Assembly: GCF_018688155.1 (NCBI RefSeq)
Contig: NZ_CP061312.1
Span: 434,001 to 498,000, forward strand
Length of the DNA stretch: 64,000 nucleotides
Direction of reading: 5' to 3'
Source: Polynucleobacter sp. AP-Sving-400A-A2
Lineage (GTDB): Bacteria; Pseudomonadota; Gammaproteobacteria; Burkholderiales; Burkholderiaceae
The position numbers and the translations under genes are program-made. Shown here piece by piece: positions 61,632-64,000 of this stretch (within the stretch, counting starts at the first letter, position 1; every line of letters begins with the position of its first letter). Below the pieces are notes generated by a model. It was not told the origin of the DNA and made no database searches. It saw nothing but the letters and a program-made list of their open reading frames with translations.

Positions 61632-63395
61632 ATGAATGCTCAAGACCGTATCGCCCTAAATCGCTTAATTCAGTACCTCAGGCCCCATATTGGCTTAATT
61701 ATTGGCTCTATATTGGCCATGGCGCTGGTTGCTGGTGCAGAAACCTCTATGCCGGCCCTTATGAAGCCTTTGCTAGATCGTGGTTTTACTGGCCAGTTGG
61801 ATCAAAAGCTCTGGCTGGTGCCAGTCTTCTTGGTCGGCCTAGCTTTTGTGCGAGGGATGGCGCAATTTTTGTCTAGCTATCTTCTCAATCGCGTTATTAA
61901 TGCCGTTTTGCTGAAGATGCGTATGCAGATGTTTAAGGCATTACTGCATTCAAGCACTACGTTCTTCCAAAAGAACTCTGCATCCAGCTTAATTAATGCG
62001 GTAGTTTTTGAGGTGAATAATGCCCTCTCCATTATGGGTGGCATGTTAATTAGTTTAGTACGTGACTCTCTCACCGTAATTGGATTGATTGGCTACTTGA
62101 TTTACCTAAATTGGCAACTGACATTAGTAGTGCTGATGATTTTCCCAATTATTGCCTTCATCATTGGAAGGATTAATAAACGCTTGCGCTCACTGAATCG
62201 TGAGCAGCAAACAATGACTAGTGAGCTCGCTTACATTGTTGAAGAGGCGGCCGCAGGGTATAAGATCGTGAAGGTACATGGTGCTGAAGAGTTCGAGATG
62301 GGTCGCTTTATGGAAAAGGCTGATCGTCTTCGCCGATTTGCCTTGAAATCAGCAGTTGCTGGCGGCCTGAATCAGCCGATTACCCAGCTCATCGCTTCTA
62401 TGGCGCTATCAATCGTCTTAGTCATTGCCTTGATGCAGTCAGCTACTGAGGGAACTACGGTTGGTGGCTTTGCCTCTTTTATTACTGCCATGTTATTGGT
62501 GATCTCGCCGATTAAACATCTCGCTGATATTAATCAGCCCTTGCAGCGCGGCTTAACTGCTGCAGAAATGATCTTTTCTATGATGGATCAACCCTTTGAA
62601 GAGGATGAATCCCGAAAAGAGAATATGAAGCCTCTAGGCAAAACTAAGGGCGCAATTCGGTTTGAAGATGTTGGCTTCTCTTACCAGCAAGAGGCTGGAC
62701 GTAAAGATGCTCTCACTGGTGTCAGTTTAAATATTAAGCCTGGTGAAGTAGTTGCCTTTGTCGGTCCGTCTGGCGGTGGTAAATCTACGCTGGTCAACTT
62801 ATTGCCACGTTTCTTTAAGCCGACTAGTGGACACATTTTCTTGGACGATATTCCCCTCGAGGATATTGTGCTGGCTGATGTACGCAAGCAGATTGCATTT
62901 GTGAGTCAAGATGTGATTTTATTCAATGACAGTATTGCGGCAAACGTAGCCTACGGCGCTACGGGCGCGGAGGGCATTGATCGTGGACGTGTCATAGAGG
63001 CTCTTGAGGCGGCAAACTTATCTGCACTCATGAAGGAAATGCCTGAAGGTATTGATACGCAAATTGGTGATAACGGTAATCGTCTATCAGGTGGACAACG
63101 TCAGCGTTTAGCTATCGCGAGGGCTATCTATAAAGATGCCCCTATCCTGATTTTGGATGAAGCAACTTCGGCACTAGATTCTGAATCCGAGCGTCAAGTG
63201 CAAGATGCTTTAGAGCGATTAATGGCCGGCAGAACCACTTTAGTTATCGCTCATCGCCTATCCACTATTGAGCATGCTGATCGGATTGTGGTGCTGGAGC
63301 ACGGTCAGGCGATTGAGAATGGCTCACACGAAGAATTGATTGCTAAGGATGGCATATATGCCAACTTGCATCGCATTCAGTTTTCGAATGCTTAA
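61632..63395 (+). CDS. msbA: Lipid A export ABC transporter MsbA
   Basis: Half-transporter with an N-terminal six-helix ABC exporter domain and a C-terminal ATPase: Walker A GPSGGGKST, Q-loop FVSQDVILFND, signature LSGGQRQRLAIARAI, Walker B ILILDEATSALD and switch IAHRLSTIEHAD. It flips lipid A-core across the inner membrane. The reading frame extends upstream across the divergent glycosyltransferase, but ATG 61632 matches the usual MsbA start. Adjacent LPS glycosyltransferases support the assignment. Confidence 0.94.
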   Translation: MNAQDRIALNRLIQYLRPHIGLIIGSILAMALVAGAETSMPALMKPLLDRGFTGQLDQKLWLVPVFLVGLAFVRGMAQFLSSYLLNRVINAVLLKMRMQMFKALLHSSTTFFQKNSASSLINAVVFEVNNALSIMGGMLISLVRDSLTVIGLIGYLIYLNWQLTLVVLMIFPIIAFIIGRINKRLRSLNREQQTMTSELAYIVEEAAAGYKIVKVHGAEEFEMGRFMEKADRLRRFALKSAVAGGLNQPITQLIASMALSIVLVIALMQSATEGTTVGGFASFITAMLLVISPIKHLADINQPLQRGLTAAEMIFSMMDQPFEEDESRKENMKPLGKTKGAIRFEDVGFSYQQEAGRKDALTGVSLNIKPGEVVAFVGPSGGGKSTLVNLLPRFFKPTSGHIFLDDIPLEDIVLADVRKQIAFVSQDVILFNDSIAANVAYGATGAEGIDRGRVIEALEAANLSALMKEMPEGIDTQIGDNGNRLSGGQRQRLAIARAIYKDAPILILDEATSALDSESERQVQDALERLMAGRTTLVIAHRLSTIEHADRIVVLEHGQAIENGSHEELIAKDGIYANLHRIQFSNA

Positions 63396-63402
63396 TCAAT
63401 GA

Positions 63403-64000
63403 TTAACTGAGAACGATATCGTACTGTTCTTGGCGGAAGCTGCCCTCTGCCTGTAGTTTGATGGGTTTGGCAACAAAGTCACCTAACTGTGCCAAAAATT
63501 GATTCTCCTCCTCAAGGAAAAGGTCAATTACATCAGGTGCGGCAACGATTCTAAATTCCCGGGGATTAAATTGGCGATGCTCTCGCACAATCTCGCGCAA
63601 AATCTCATAGCAAACCGTTTGCGCAGTTTTGATTTCACCTTTTCCCTGGCAGGTAGCGCATGGCTCACAGGTGATATGGGCCAGAGATTCTCGAGTGCGT
63701 TTGCGCGTCATTTCCACCAAGCCCAGTGAGGAAAAGTCATTCACCGAGGTGCGAGCATGATCGCGTTCTAAATTGCGATTGAGTTCATGTAAAACCGATT
63801 CTTGATGATCTTTACTCAGCATGTCAATAAAGTCGATGATGATGATGCCACCAAGATTACGTAAGCGCAGCTGACGGGCAATAGCTTGAGCAGCTTCAAG
63901 ATTGGTTTTAAACACCGTGTCGTCTAGATTACGTGCGCCCACATAACTACCAGTATTGACATCAATCGTGGTCATGGATTCTGTTTGGTCAATCATCAGG
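63403..64000 (-). CDS. rng: Ribonuclease G, 3' part (truncated by window edge)
   Basis: C-terminal portion of RNase E/G: the catalytic region has TIDVNTGSYVGARN and IIIDFIDM (metal-site acids), followed by the zinc-link CEPCATCQGKG and the small domain that ends RNase G, with no long RNase E scaffold tail. The frame remains open to the window end, so the 5' half of the gene is outside. It converges with msbA. Confidence 0.95.
   Translation of the reverse strand, partial: LMIDQTESMTTIDVNTGSYVGARNLDDTVFKTNLEAAQAIARQLRLRNLGGIIIIDFIDMLSKDHQESVLHELNRNLERDHARTSVNDFSSLGLVEMTRKRTRESLAHITCEPCATCQGKGEIKTAQTVCYEILREIVREHRQFNPREFRIVAAPDVIDLFLEEENQFLAQLGDFVAKPIKLQAEGSFRQEQYDIVLS

Overview
The window looks like a chromosomal segment of a freshwater betaproteobacterium of the Burkholderiaceae, most likely Polynucleobacter or a close relative. 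This is inferred from the moderate-to-low GC, the betaproteobacterial style of the core genes (dnaE, gluQ, queG, tsaE, amiC, msbA, rng) and the photorespiratory-type glyoxylate genes. No 16S rRNA gene is present to confirm it.

1-12 kb is accessory. It holds three long, cysteine-poor repeat proteins without signal peptides (714, 816 and 1205 residues). The first two are paralogues built from VSDTxANL-type modules. The third is almost entirely an 8-residue repeat organised in 56-residue super-repeats. Between them lie a SpeE-fold methyltransferase-like gene, a small membrane protein and a solitary FliG C-terminal-domain gene whose membrane-anchor N-terminus appears to be in another frame.

12-20 kb is a cell-shape or cytoskeleton locus: a membrane-anchored M23 endopeptidase, two small secreted proteins, three tandem bactofilins, a ParA-type ATPase and several unrecognised downstream genes, two with membrane segments.

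20-36 kb is a redox island. It contains ahpC-ahpF, a GST, the trio rubrerythrin / double 4Fe-4S protein / DUF3501, and oxyR. Next to oxyR is a complete-looking selenoneine pathway: senB on the plus strand, and on the minus strand an eight-gene run of an OpuC/EgtU-like binding-protein/permease fusion, senA, selD (senC), a PhnD-C-E-E-type ABC transporter and egtD. Read together, the transporter would bring in a selenium oxyanion, SelD would make selenophosphate, SenB a selenosugar, EgtD hercynine, and SenA would join them. The senB reading frame keeps its conserved N-terminus but has no ATG, GTG or TTG in front of it.

36.6-42.9 kb is a tandem array of integrated elements at a tRNA-Lys(TTT) gene. 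Four copies of the tRNA 3' half, each followed by its own terminator, delimit three elements. They carry a putative toxin-antitoxin operon, a NYN-domain protein, and (newest, about 4 kb) a tyrosine integrase, a protein with motifs resembling family-A/T7-like polymerases, and an FkbM methyltransferase.

43-64 kb is core genome: amiC, tsaE, queG, azlCD; a glycolate/glyoxylate group (FAD/Fe-S dehydrogenase, FCD-type GntR regulator, serine-glyoxylate aminotransferase, GlcG/HbpS); rhlE, gluQ, dnaE; an LPS glycosyltransferase operon divergent from msbA; and the 3' part of rng running off the window edge.
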